DNA of 18,326 nucleotides from Xanthobacteraceae bacterium. GTDB taxonomy: Bacteria; Pseudomonadota; Alphaproteobacteria; Rhizobiales; Xanthobacteraceae. Shown here piece by piece: positions 1 through 9,015 of this stretch. The notes below the pieces were generated by a model, which made no database searches, was not told where the DNA came from, and saw only the letters and a list, made by a program, of their open reading frames with translations. A program made the position numbers and the translations under genes. The DNA lies in contig JAIESC010000263.1 of assembly GCA_019746355.1 (NCBI GenBank), positions 1 through 18,326 on the forward strand, read 5' to 3'. Position 1 is the first letter of the stretch. Every line of letters starts with the position of its first letter.

Positions 1-26
1 ATTCGCAGGCCACAGCGTGCCTGCCG

Positions 27-71
27 TCAGGCAGAAATTCCACTTATCGTCCTGTTCAGATTTCCGGGACC
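27..71 (+). repeat. Decayed copy of the repeat-like ORF segment found at the window's right end
   Basis: Read in the frame beginning at 27, this stretch encodes GRNSTYR-PVQISGTGS. The minus-strand ORF at the right end encodes GRDSTYRCGKSVQTTGTTS. The DNA matches at about 18 of 20 bases over 30-50 and 17 of 20 over 52-71, with a three-codon in-frame gap between the blocks. Similarity stops at about position 71. This copy lacks the downstream part of the ORF, so it looks like a remnant. A small hairpin (TGCCTG/CAGGCA, 18-33) overlaps its left edge. The homology is seen directly; the repeat family is not identified. Confidence 0.6.
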
Positions 72-108
72 GGCTCTGAACACGATCCGCATCGCGCTTG
101 CCGCACTC

Positions 109-570
109 ATGATCGGCAGCACCATCGCAACAGCGCACGCCGAGACGCCGGAAGAATGGGTCAAGCTCGGCGCGCGCGTTCACGGCGGCTTCGGCTCGTT
201 CATTCCGGTCGGCGTCCGCATCGGCGAGGATGCGATGAAGCGCCTCGATGCCAAGCCGCGCGAGCTGTCAGTCGTGTTCTACCAGGGCGAAGGCGTGCCC
301 TGCCCCTGCTCGATCGACGGCGTGATGCTGGCGATCGGTGCGAGCCCCGGGCAAGGCTCTGCGCAAGTCGCGGCGGAAAAATCGCCGCCCGGGACCTTCG
401 CGGTGATGATGATCCGTTCGCGCAAGGGCGGCGACGGGCTGAAATACACCGTGCCGATCGCGCACCTGCCGAAGCTCGGCCAGATCAACAGCACCATCCA
501 GGACCCGCTCGCGCGCTTTCATGCGGTGATGGCACTGCCGGATTTGTTTGCGGTCGAGCCGTTGAAATAA
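109..570 (+). CDS. Exported FmdE-like (formylmethanofuran dehydrogenase subunit E family) protein
   Basis: The core resembles the FmdE fold. An HGGFGSFIPVGVRIGEDAMKRL segment stands where FmdE proteins have HGH-x-CPG-x-ALG, followed by PCPCSIDGVMLAIGASPGQG, which matches the Cys/Asp-containing DG..LATG.TxGKG region. These domains usually bind a metal ion (family knowledge). The first His of the usual HGH is kept, but the CPG is not obvious here. The frame is open to the window edge. The residues before Met109 (LNTIRIALAALMIGSTIATAHA) read as a signal peptide that would need CTG at 76 as start, while ATG109 leaves only a stub of it, so the start is uncertain. The repeat similarity ends five bases before that CTG, so the native start may have been replaced. 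nikR follows 53 bp downstream on the same strand, which hints at a nickel link (inference). Confidence 0.7.
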   Translation: MIGSTIATAHAETPEEWVKLGARVHGGFGSFIPVGVRIGEDAMKRLDAKPRELSVVFYQGEGVPCPCSIDGVMLAIGASPGQGSAQVAAEKSPPGTFAVMMIRSRKGGDGLKYTVPIAHLPKLGQINSTIQDPLARFHAVMALPDLFAVEPLK

Positions 571-623
571 CCAACGCGCGACGCGTTCGTCTATGATCCC
601 GGAAGCTTTTCCCGGAGACGATC

Positions 624-1079
624 ATGCAGCGCGTGACCATTACGCTCGACGACGACCTGATGGCGGATCTCGACCGCATCATCGCAACGCGCGGCTATCA
701 GAACCGCTCCGAGGCGATCCGCGATCTGGCCCGCTCGGGGCTGGAGCAGGCAGCCGTCGAAGCGGCGGGGACCCGCAACTGCGTCGCCGCGCTGGTCTAC
801 GTCTACGACCATCACGCGCGCGACCTGCCGAAGCGGCTGACGCAGGAGTTTCACGACCACCACGATCTCGCGCAGGCGACGCTGCACGTGCATCTCGACC
901 ACGAAAGCTGCCTTGAAGTCACCGTGCTGAAGGGCAAAGGCGCCGAAGTGCAGTCGTTCGCCAACCACGTCATTGCCGAGCGCGGCGTCCGTCACGGCCA
1001 CGTCGTTTACGTGCCCGCGCCTTCGAAGGCAGCCCACAGCCATTCGCATGGCCGCGGCCGGACCCAGCCGAGGTCTTGA
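624..1079 (+). CDS. nikR: Nickel-responsive transcriptional repressor NikR
   Basis: This is a 151-residue ribbon-helix-helix regulator. The N-terminal strand and helices (residues 1-40, MQRVTITLDDDL...RSEAIRDLARSGL) form the DNA-binding domain. The C-terminal ACT-like domain carries the nickel set His77, His88, His90 and Cys96, each one position beyond E. coli NikR His76, His87, His89 and Cys95. The known role of the family is to bind Ni(II) and repress nickel uptake genes. The tail is longer than in E. coli and ends in HSHSHGRG, a possible extra metal-binding stretch. The start is supported by GGAG in CCCGGAGACGATC just upstream of ATG624. No nickel transporter, hydrogenase or urease gene is in view. 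The only possible partner is the FmdE-like gene immediately upstream, perhaps co-transcribed. Confidence 0.93.
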   Translation: MQRVTITLDDDLMADLDRIIATRGYQNRSEAIRDLARSGLEQAAVEAAGTRNCVAALVYVYDHHARDLPKRLTQEFHDHHDLAQATLHVHLDHESCLEVTVLKGKGAEVQSFANHVIAERGVRHGHVVYVPAPSKAAHSHSHGRGRTQPRS

Positions 1080-1279
1080 ACTTATCCAAAGCTATTTGGC
1101 CTTTCGCAACGGCACGCCTGGGCCGGGAACCCTTGCATCCTCATCGGCATGCACCCGTTCTGCGCGCGAAAGCGCATCCGCGCTTAAGCTTTCGTTAAGC
1201 CAAGCCGCTAACGCCGCCTTAAGCCGCGGAGCGCACATTTGCGCCGAAACGGCACAGGTTGTGTTTGTGGAGTTTTGCT
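1080..1279. other. Intergenic region between nikR and the sigma-54 regulator
   Basis: This is a 200-bp gap without a credible ORF. It contains AT-richer patches (TTAAGCTTTCGTTAAG, about 1182-1197) that could hold a promoter for the downstream regulator, and a run of GCCGCTTAAGCCGC-like half-palindromes. No confident -35/-10 or -24/-12 pair could be assigned. Confidence 0.4.
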
Positions 1280-2746
<1,467 letters not shown>

Positions 2747-2756
2747 TTAATTTAAC

Positions 2757-2783
2757 GATCTCCGTACACCATAACGGGAGATC
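2757..2783 (+). terminator. Hairpin after the sigma-54 regulator gene
   Basis: GATCTCC (2757-2763) pairs with GGAGATC (2777-2783), a 7-bp stem with a 13-nt loop starting 10 bases after the stop codon. No T-run follows, so a role as an intrinsic terminator is weak; it may be a processing or pause hairpin. Confidence 0.3.
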
Positions 2784-2935
2784 CGGCCCTCCCGCATTAA
2801 CTCTCGATTCGACGTTGCGTGGACGCAGCAACGCTTTGCTGTGAATGTCCCGCCTTGCATCGCGGCGCGGCGCCGTTGGCGCCTTCATCCCTTCATACGA
2901 TTCGCGCCCGAAGCACGGCAGTGGAGTACGCGTCG

Positions 2936-5167
2936 ATGCGAAGCGCACGAATGAGCATTCTGGCCGGCACCGCGCTGGCGCTGGTCATGACGCTATCCTT
3001 GACGAGTGCGCCGGGCGCAAGCGCAGCACCGCAGGCGTCATCCGCGCAGCGCGATTACACCACGCCAGGCAGCACGACCAAGCCGCCGACGCCGATCATG
3101 CCGGCCGACGACGGCCTGCGCTTCCGCAACACGCTTCCTAACGCGCGCAGCCCGCTGCAGCCGCGCCAGGACGCAACACCGCTCGCGCCCGCCGCCCCCG
3201 CGGCCAAAGTTGCACCGCCTGCCGCACCCGCCGCGAAGTCCGGGCCGACCGCGGCTCCGGCTGCAGCCCAGCCCGCGCCGCAAGCCCAGCCGGCCAGCGC
3301 CGACGAAGCCGAAACCAAGTTCGGGCCGCCTCCGCCTACCCGGGCTGCGCCGTCACGCGCGCCGGTAAGCCGCGCCGCGGCCCCAGAGCCAGCGCCTGCT
3401 CCGACGGCCCGTCCGGCCGCAGCACCTGCTCCTGCTCCGGTGGCGCGTCCGGCGGCGGCGCCGGAGCCCGCTGCACGACCCGCGGCGGCACGTCCCGCGC
3501 CTGCCGCCAGGCCTGCACCCGCGGCCAACGCCGCTGCCGAAGACGCGGTCGGCAGCAAGATCCGCGAAATGCTCGCGAACAAGCAGCTCGAGCAGATCGC
3601 GCCGCGCAAGGCCGAGCGCGATGCGATGGTTTCGCTCTATCAAAAGGCCCGCGCATTCAAGCCGCTCTGGGTGGCGTCCGGCGCACCATCGGAACGCGCC
3701 AACGACGTGATCGAATACCTTCGCGGCATCGAGGCCGATGGGCTCGATCCAAACGACTATCCGATGCCGAACCTTGCGGTCGGCAGCCCGGAAGCGCAGG
3801 CCGAGGCGGAGCTCAAGTTCACCGCGATGCTGCTGACCTATGTGCGGCACGCCTCGACCGGCCGCGTGCACTTCAGCCGGGTGAGCCCGAACATCGAATA
3901 CAAGCTCGCCTTCGATCCTGGCGACGCTCTGACCAAGATCGCCGCGTCCAACGATCTGCCGAAGACGCTGGAGACCTTCAATCCGCCGCAGCCGGCTTAC
4001 CGCGCGCTGAAGGACAAGCTCGCCGAGCTTCGCAATGCAACGGCCGAAAGCGGCCCCGCTGCGATCCCAAGCGGCCCCGCGCTGCGTTATGCCCGTGACC
4101 GTCAGTCCGGCCGCGAGATGCTGATGAGCGATCCGCGCGTGCCGCAGCTTCGCGAGCGACTCGGCCTGCCGCCCGAGAACAACCGCTATTACAACGCGGC
4201 CCTCGCAAAGGCGGTCGCCGGCTTCCAGAAAGCGAATGGCCTGAAGCCCGATGGCGAGCTCGGCAACACGACGCGCGAAGCGATGAATCCGCCGAGCCAC
4301 GAACGGCAGATCGACGCGGTGCTCGCGACGATGGAGCGCTGGCGCTGGATGCCGCGCGACCTCGGCAAGACGCACGTGATGCTCAACATCCCGGAATACA
4401 GCCTGCGGGTGATGAACGGCGGCGCGCAGGCCTGGCAGACCCGCGTCGTCGTCGGCAAGCCGACGCAGGCGACACCGCTTTTGACCGAGACGATGAAGTA
4501 CATCACGGTCAATCCGACCTGGAACGTACCGCAGTCGATCATCTACAAGGAGCTGCTGCCGATCTACGAGACGTCCGATCCGCAGATCTTCGAGCGACAG
4601 GGGCTGAAGGTCGAGCGCAACCCGGACGGCAGCGTGCGCGTCTACCAGCCGCCGGGCGAGCGCAATGCGCTCGGCCAGATCCGATTCAATTTCCCGAACA
4701 AGTTCCTGGTCTATCAGCACGACACGCCCGAGAAGCACTACTTCGCGCACGAGAAGCGCGCCTACAGCCACGGCTGCATGCGGGTGCAGGACCCGATGAA
4801 ATACGCCGAGGTGCTGCTGTCGTTCGCAGCGCCGCGCAACAACTACACCCAGGACGGCGTGCGGCGGATGCTCGGCGGCGAGGAGCGCCAGATCGACTTC
4901 CAGACCCACATCCCGGTGCACATCACCTACCAGACCGCGGTGGTGGACGACGCCGGCAAGCTCCAGGTCCGGGACGACGTCTACGGCCTCGACGCCCAGC
5001 TCCTGTCGATCCTCCGGGGCAGCGAACGGCAGGTGGCGGATGTGCTGATCGAGCGGCCGGCCGACCCCAACTTCAAGCCGACCCCCGAGGAAGGCCACCG
5101 GCTGCGCAACGCAGCGCGGGGCAACGTTGGCGGTCCGTTCTCGCTGTTCGAGCAGCTTTTCCGCTAG
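2936..5167 (+). CDS. Exported L,D-transpeptidase (YcbB/YkuD type) with PG-binding domain
   Basis: L,D-transpeptidases make 3-3 crosslinks in periplasmic peptidoglycan or attach proteins to it. From ATG2936 the protein has 743 residues. A signal peptide covers 1-31 (hydrophobic ILAGTALALVMTLSL, cleavage near GASA-A). A low-complexity Ala/Pro-rich linker of about 120 residues follows (about 76-199), then a helical scaffold, a PG_binding_1 domain (about 398-452, GLKPDGELGNTTREAMN) and the YkuD domain (about 479-640). The catalytic signature is complete: upstream HDTPEK, then SHGCMR with nucleophile Cys614. The order scaffold, PG-binding, YkuD matches YcbB. I chose ATG2936 over the open frame from 2819 because GGAG lies 10 bases upstream and the signal peptide then begins MRSARMS. 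The DUF882 peptidoglycan-type protein follows on the same strand. Confidence 0.92.
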   Translation: MRSARMSILAGTALALVMTLSLTSAPGASAAPQASSAQRDYTTPGSTTKPPTPIMPADDGLRFRNTLPNARSPLQPRQDATPLAPAAPAAKVAPPAAPAAKSGPTAAPAAAQPAPQAQPASADEAETKFGPPPPTRAAPSRAPVSRAAAPEPAPAPTARPAAAPAPAPVARPAAAPEPAARPAAARPAPAARPAPAANAAAEDAVGSKIREMLANKQLEQIAPRKAERDAMVSLYQKARAFKPLWVASGAPSERANDVIEYLRGIEADGLDPNDYPMPNLAVGSPEAQAEAELKFTAMLLTYVRHASTGRVHFSRVSPNIEYKLAFDPGDALTKIAASNDLPKTLETFNPPQPAYRALKDKLAELRNATAESGPAAIPSGPALRYARDRQSGREMLMSDPRVPQLRERLGLPPENNRYYNAALAKAVAGFQKANGLKPDGELGNTTREAMNPPSHERQIDAVLATMERWRWMPRDLGKTHVMLNIPEYSLRVMNGGAQAWQTRVVVGKPTQATPLLTETMKYITVNPTWNVPQSIIYKELLPIYETSDPQIFERQGLKVERNPDGSVRVYQPPGERNALGQIRFNFPNKFLVYQHDTPEKHYFAHEKRAYSHGCMRVQDPMKYAEVLLSFAAPRNNYTQDGVRRMLGGEERQIDFQTHIPVHITYQTAVVDDAGKLQVRDDVYGLDAQLLSILRGSERQVADVLIERPADPNFKPTPEEGHRLRNAARGNVGGPFSLFEQLFR

Positions 5168-5413
5168 ATTGGTAACGAGGTGCCTCGTTTCGGCACCCCT
5201 TCAAGGTTATCCACCGGGCCCAACCCAACCGTGGCAAGGCCCTGGATTATCTAGACTATTTTTCGCCATACTTCCGGTTTAGAGTGCCGAATGCCGTGGG
5301 TCGGGGGGACGTGCAATTCTGCATTAACCGATCCCGCTTAAGACTGCGTTAGCCATGTTGCCGCGGCGCAACCGCGTCAACATCCGTTTTGCGACCTTAA
5401 AGCGAGATCGCTC
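5168..5413. other. Intergenic region between L,D-transpeptidase and DUF882 genes
   Basis: This 246-bp gap holds a short hairpin (5179-5184 GGTGCC / 5192-5197 GGCACC) 12 bases after the transpeptidase stop. It lacks a T-run, so it is only a weak terminator candidate. An AT-rich stretch (GGATTATCTAGACTATTTTTCG, about 5244-5265) could carry the DUF882 promoter. No further gene is seen. Confidence 0.4.
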
Positions 5414-7069
5414 GTGCGAGTTGGTGGGGGAGCACAGGCCGGGACTGTATTGAGCTCTGTGCTCGCGGCGCGTCGCGTCAGCCTTGCTACATTGCTCCTC
5501 GTCGCCGGTGCTGCTTTCGGACTGCAACAGGCTTTGGCCGCGCCGGGCGACACCCGGACGATCACGCTGCATCACATCCACACCAAAGAGGATGTGACGA
5601 TCACCTTCAAGCGCAACGGTCAATTCGACGAAGAGGCGCTGAAGAAGATCAACTGGGCGCTGCGCGACTGGCGCAAGGACGAGCCCACCAAGATAGATCC
5701 CCACGTCATCGACCTGCTCTGGGAGGTCGCTCGTGACGTCGGCGCCAAGGAGCCCATCCATGTCATCGGTGGTTTCCGCGCGCCCTCCACCAACGAGATG
5801 CTCCGCCGCCGCAGCAAGCAATCCGGCGTCGCCAAGCACAGCCTGCACACGCAGGGCAGAGCCATCGACTTCTTCATTCCGGGCGTTCCGCTGGATGTTC
5901 TGCGCGCCGCGGCCATGAAAGCCCAGGGCGGCGGCGTCGGTTACTATCCGACCTCCGGATCGCCGTTCGTGCATCTCGACGTCGGCAACGTCCGCGCCTG
6001 GCCGCGCATGACCCGCGAGCAGCTCGTGAAGCTGTTCCCGGACGGCCGCACGGTGCATCTGCCGCCCGACGGCAATCCCCTGCCGGGCTATCAGCTCGCG
6101 CTCGCCGATATCGAACGCGGCCACCGCACCGCGGCGACGCCGCAGAAGAAGAGCTTCCTCGCCTCGCTGTTCAACCGCGACAAGGACACCGAGGAGGTCG
6201 ACGACAACACGACGATCCGCGAAACCGCCGCCGCCTGGCGCAACAACGCTAAGAAGCCCGCACCCGCCGCGGCTCCGGCTCGCACGGTCGTCGCCGCCGC
6301 CCAGACGCCCGCGCCCGCCGCTGCCCAGGCACCTGCCACGCAGCAGGCATCGGCCCAACCGGCTGCGACCGACGTGCCGCTGCCGCCGCGCCGACCGATC
6401 TATCAGGTTGCCGCGGCCGAGAGCCGCCCGGCTCCGGCCCCTGCACCGCGCCCGGCCGCGCCGATCAATCTCGCCTCGCTGTCGCCGAACGAGATCATCA
6501 ACATGCGCGGCCTGTGGGACGGTTTCCAGGAACAGGCGTCGTCTGAATCGCTGAACATGTCGAGCAGCGCACGCCGCGCGCTCGCCTCGTCGCTCACCGC
6601 CGCCGGCCGCGACGTGACGGCCGCGGTCGGGCGGTCTGGTGCTGCGGATCGCGTTCCAACCGAAGGCGCGCTCGCCTATGCAGCCCCGACCGACCCCGTC
6701 GCCAGCCGCGCGCCCGCCGTTCCGGCCATCGTCACCAACAAGGACAGCTCCTCGATCGCGCAGAAGCCCGTCGACAACCTTTCGCGCAACCGCGTCGCGC
6801 GGACCGACGAGAAGTTCGAAGATCCCTGGATGCGCGGCCTGATGCTGACCGCGAGCGTGCAGAACTCGCTGGTCGTCACCCAGGTCGGCGAGGGCGACGT
6901 CAAGACGCTGGCGCAGCATATGCAGAAGCCGGCGACCGCCCTGGTGATGACCTTCTCGGCCGATCCGCTGATGGGCACGACGACCGAGACGTTCAGCGGC
7001 AGCGCCATCGTGTTCCCGCCGACCATGACGTTCAACAACGCCTCGCGCCGGACTGCCGCGCTGCGATAA
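5414..7069 (+). CDS. Exported DUF882 / YcbK-like M15-type peptidoglycan protein with long Ala/Pro-rich tail
   Basis: The product has 551 residues from a GTG start. A hydrophobic segment after RRVSLATLLLVAGAAFGLQ, ending ...QALA-A, looks like a signal peptide. The DUF882 domain (about 45-225) resembles M15 metallopeptidases. The zinc motif HxxGxAxD is present (His145, Gly148, Ala150, Asp152), with a downstream His187 in VHLDVG and the GGFRAP loop. The family is linked to peptidoglycan cleavage, mostly by inference. After the domain comes a long tail rich in Ala, Pro and Thr, then a 150-residue C-terminal region that I do not recognise. No in-frame ATG lies upstream. GTG5414 gives MRVGGGAQ..., but the ribosome-binding site is poor, and TTG5450 or GTG5459 remain possible. 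It is transcribed like the L,D-transpeptidase and ended by the terminator at 7097. Confidence 0.88.
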   Translation: MRVGGGAQAGTVLSSVLAARRVSLATLLLVAGAAFGLQQALAAPGDTRTITLHHIHTKEDVTITFKRNGQFDEEALKKINWALRDWRKDEPTKIDPHVIDLLWEVARDVGAKEPIHVIGGFRAPSTNEMLRRRSKQSGVAKHSLHTQGRAIDFFIPGVPLDVLRAAAMKAQGGGVGYYPTSGSPFVHLDVGNVRAWPRMTREQLVKLFPDGRTVHLPPDGNPLPGYQLALADIERGHRTAATPQKKSFLASLFNRDKDTEEVDDNTTIRETAAAWRNNAKKPAPAAAPARTVVAAAQTPAPAAAQAPATQQASAQPAATDVPLPPRRPIYQVAAAESRPAPAPAPRPAAPINLASLSPNEIINMRGLWDGFQEQASSESLNMSSSARRALASSLTAAGRDVTAAVGRSGAADRVPTEGALAYAAPTDPVASRAPAVPAIVTNKDSSSIAQKPVDNLSRNRVARTDEKFEDPWMRGLMLTASVQNSLVVTQVGEGDVKTLAQHMQKPATALVMTFSADPLMGTTTETFSGSAIVFPPTMTFNNASRRTAALR

Positions 7070-7096
7070 GCCACACACCACAAAACGAGACATCCG

Positions 7097-7128
7097 AGCC
7101 GCTGCGGCATAGGGCCCAGCGGCTTTTT
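7097..7128 (+). terminator. Rho-independent terminator of the DUF882 gene
   Basis: AGCCGCTG (7097-7104) pairs perfectly with CAGCGGCT (7117-7124) around a 12-nt loop and is followed at once by a T-run (7124-7128). It lies 27 bases after the DUF882 stop codon. Confidence 0.75.
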
Positions 7129-7140
7129 CATATCGCCTGC

Positions 7141-7175
7141 CGTGGCGGCGGCAACGTAGTATGACCGCCGCCACG
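7141..7175 (+). promoter_or_regulatory. Perfect 11-bp leader hairpin before the ubiD-like gene
   Basis: CGTGGCGGCGG (7141-7151) pairs without mismatch with CCGCCGCCACG (7165-7175), leaving a 13-nt loop. The stem ends about four bases before the CGGAG ribosome-binding site (7179-7183) of the TTG-started gene at 7190. There is no T-run, so it is less likely a terminator. Placement suggests a role in translation or RNA stability (inference). Confidence 0.5.
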
Positions 7176-7189
7176 CTACGGAGACCCCT

Positions 7190-8599
7190 TTGACACTGTC
7201 CAACGCTGTTCTCGACACCCGCTTTCGTTCGGCGCTCGGCCGCATGGCCGACCAGGGCCGGCTGCAGACCTATTCGGCCCCGGTCGACATCAATCTCGAA
7301 ATCGCCGGCCTGATGAAAAAACTCGACGGCGGACCGGCGGTGCTGTTTTCCAAGGTCAACGGCCACGCCATGCCGGTGATCGGCAACCTGCTGTCGTGCC
7401 AGGCCAATGTCGAAGCGGCGTTCGGCATCGATTTCCGCGGCGTGCGCGAATTCGTCGGCCGGGCGCTGGGCGACCCGAAACCGCCGGTGCTGGTCGAGCG
7501 CGGGCCGGCGCAGGAGCAGGTGCACCGGGCCAACATCGACCTCGGGCGAATGCTGCCGGCGCTGCAGCACACCGCCGCGGATGCGGGCCGCTATGTGACC
7601 GCGGGCATCGTCATCGCCCAGGATCCGGAGACCGGCGTCTACAACGCGTCCTATCACCGGCTGATGCTCGCCGGCCCGAACCGTGCCGCCATCCAGCTCG
7701 ATTACGGCCGCCATCTGCGGGCGGCGTTCGAGCGCGCCCAGAAGAAGGGCCAGCACCTGCCGGTCGTCGTCTGCATCGGCGCGGACCTGGCGCTGCACTA
7801 CACCGCGGCGACGATGGGCTCGCAGATGCCGGAAAGCGCCGACGAGCTTGCGGTCGCGGGCGGCCTGTGCGGCCGGGCGCTGCCGGTGGTGAAGGCGGTG
7901 TCGCAGGACCTCCTGGTGCCGGCCGAGAGCGAGATCGTGCTGGAAGGCGTGCTCCGGACCGACGAAGAGGTGATGGAGGGCCCGTTCGGCGAGTTCGTCG
8001 GCTATCTGGCGCCGGCCGATCCCGGACCGGTGCTCGAGGTCACGGCGGTGACGCACCGCACCAAGCCGATCTATCACGCCATCAACGGCTACGGCCGCGA
8101 GACCGTGGTGTTGCGGAAGTACGTGCTGGAGGCGAGCCTTTTGAAGGTGCTGCAGGGCGCGGTGCCGATCGTCACCGACGCGGAGATGACCGCGGGCGGG
8201 CTGCATCGCTTCCACGCCATCGTGCAGGTGAAGAAAACCGGCCCGAGCCACGACGGCCTGCAGCGCAACGCCATCATGGCCTCGTTCGGCGCGCTCAAGG
8301 ACCTCGACATGGTGATCGTGGTCGACGACGACATCGACATCCGCGATCCGGCCGACGTGGAATATGCGCTGGCGACGCGGATGGAGGCGTCGAAGGACCT
8401 GTTCACGATCCCGGCGGCGCGCGGACATGAATATGTCCGCGTCAGCGACCGCGGCATGCGGACCAAGCTTGGGATCGACGCCACCGTGCCGTTCGCCGAG
8501 AAGGAGCGGTTTGCCCGCTGCGAGTTCAAGCCGGTGGAGGTGGACGCCAAGGCGATGACGCTCGATGCCGGCGCGGCCAGGAAACGGCTGGACCTTTAA
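7190..8599 (+). CDS. UbiD-family decarboxylase (prenylated-FMN type)
   Basis: UbiD enzymes reversibly decarboxylate aromatic or alpha,beta-unsaturated acids using prenylated FMN made by UbiX. The protein has 469 residues, usual for the family. The Arg-Glu-Glu catalytic set is visible: Arg157 in NASYHRLM, and Glu263 and Glu268 in EGPFGE. The 106-residue spacing between Arg157 and Glu263 closely matches the 104 residues of the fungal Fdc1 Arg173-Glu277 pair. The start is TTG7190 (MTLSNAV), supported by CGGAG seven bases upstream; no better ATG is in frame. No ubiX is nearby, so the cofactor must come from elsewhere. The substrate cannot be told; such paralogues in this group of bacteria often serve aromatic acid catabolism rather than ubiquinone synthesis, and the lack of other ubi genes fits that (inference). 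A hairpin precedes it and a REP-like palindrome follows. Confidence 0.92.
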   Translation: MTLSNAVLDTRFRSALGRMADQGRLQTYSAPVDINLEIAGLMKKLDGGPAVLFSKVNGHAMPVIGNLLSCQANVEAAFGIDFRGVREFVGRALGDPKPPVLVERGPAQEQVHRANIDLGRMLPALQHTAADAGRYVTAGIVIAQDPETGVYNASYHRLMLAGPNRAAIQLDYGRHLRAAFERAQKKGQHLPVVVCIGADLALHYTAATMGSQMPESADELAVAGGLCGRALPVVKAVSQDLLVPAESEIVLEGVLRTDEEVMEGPFGEFVGYLAPADPGPVLEVTAVTHRTKPIYHAINGYGRETVVLRKYVLEASLLKVLQGAVPIVTDAEMTAGGLHRFHAIVQVKKTGPSHDGLQRNAIMASFGALKDLDMVIVVDDDIDIRDPADVEYALATRMEASKDLFTIPAARGHEYVRVSDRGMRTKLGIDATVPFAEKERFARCEFKPVEVDAKAMTLDAGAARKRLDL

Positions 8600-8608
8600 T
8601 CAGCGGCT

Positions 8609-8698
8609 GTCATCGCCCGCGAAGCGGCCGATCCAGTCTTGGTGAATTAAGATCGAGGCTCGATGAATACTGGATGCCCCGCCTTCGCGGGGCATGAC
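8609..8698. repeat. REP-like bipartite palindrome in a convergent gap
   Basis: Two GC-rich hairpins face each other. The left, TCGCCCGC/GCGGCCGA (8613-8620/8624-8631), has one mismatch. The right, ATGCCCCGC/GCGGGGCAT (8674-8682/8687-8695), is perfect with a CTTC loop. Between them ATCCAGT (8631-8637) pairs with ACTGGAT (8669-8675), and ATCGAG/CTCGAT (8652-8664) sits in the centre. The right half, with its GCCTTCGCGGGGC core ending in ATGACG, resembles dispersed palindromic repeats common in Rhizobiales intergenic DNA (from memory, not searched). It lies between the convergent ubiD-like gene and gapR and could end transcription from both sides. Confidence 0.65.
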
Positions 8699-8728
8699 GG
8701 TTCCGGTGTTCGTGCTCCCGAGATCAGC

Positions 8729-9007
8729 TTACGCCGCGAGCATCCCCAGCGCGTTCATGTAGGTCTCGAGAATGAGCTGCTGCTCGTTGCGCTCCTGCGG
8801 CTCCTGCTTGCGCAGCCGGATCACCGCGCGCAGCGCCTTCACGTCGAAGCCGTTGGCCTTCGATTCCGCATAGACGTCGCGGATGTCGTCGGAGATCGTC
8901 TTCTTCTCCTCCTCCAGCCGCTCGATCCGCTCGACAAAGGCCTTCAACTGGTCCTTGGCGAAGCGGGTGTTCGCGGCTTCGGCCGGCTCTTTTTCAACGG
9001 CGGACAT
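8729..9007 (-). CDS. gapR: GapR family (DUF2312) nucleoid-associated DNA-binding protein
   Basis: The protein has 92 residues, the usual size. The region from [20 protein letters not shown] through [23 protein letters not shown] aligns by eye along its length with Caulobacter GapR, including the N-terminal coiled coil and the basic NGFDVK...RLRKQ segment. GapR forms a clamp around overtwisted DNA ahead of replication and transcription forks and is essential or near-essential in Caulobacter (family knowledge). I chose the ATG whose complement is at 9005-9007 ([10 protein letters not shown]) because GAGGAG lies about six bases upstream. The open frame extends further but those residues are not family-like. 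A nested hairpin in the leader reaches into the ribosome-binding site. The gene is last in a minus-strand run but probably has its own promoter. Confidence 0.93.
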   Translation of the reverse strand: MSAVEKEPAEAANTRFAKDQLKAFVERIERLEEEKKTISDDIRDVYAESKANGFDVKALRAVIRLRKQEPQERNEQQLILETYMNALGMLAA

Positions 9008-9015
9008 GAACGCTC

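Noticed and set aside
571..623. NikR operator (GTATGA-N16-TCATAC) upstream of nikR
   Set aside because: Only a single CTATGAT half-like sequence is present, with no correctly spaced partner.
1247..1262. Possible sigma-54 promoter (CGGCACAGGTTGTG) before the regulator gene
   Set aside because: The -12 element does not match: GTGT stands where TTGC is required, and the site would leave almost no leader.
3353..5098. Long minus-strand frame opposite the L,D-transpeptidase, and a similar one opposite the sigma-54 regulator (1208-2710)
   Set aside because: Both lie fully antisense to genes with complete catalytic motifs, and their translations are low-complexity and typical of GC-rich shadows.
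5324..8428. A very long open minus-strand frame (about 1034 codons) opposite the DUF882 and UbiD-like genes
   Set aside because: It is the antisense shadow of two well-supported GC-rich genes. The predicted protein is Arg/His/Gly-rich with no family-like motifs and spans an intergenic terminator.
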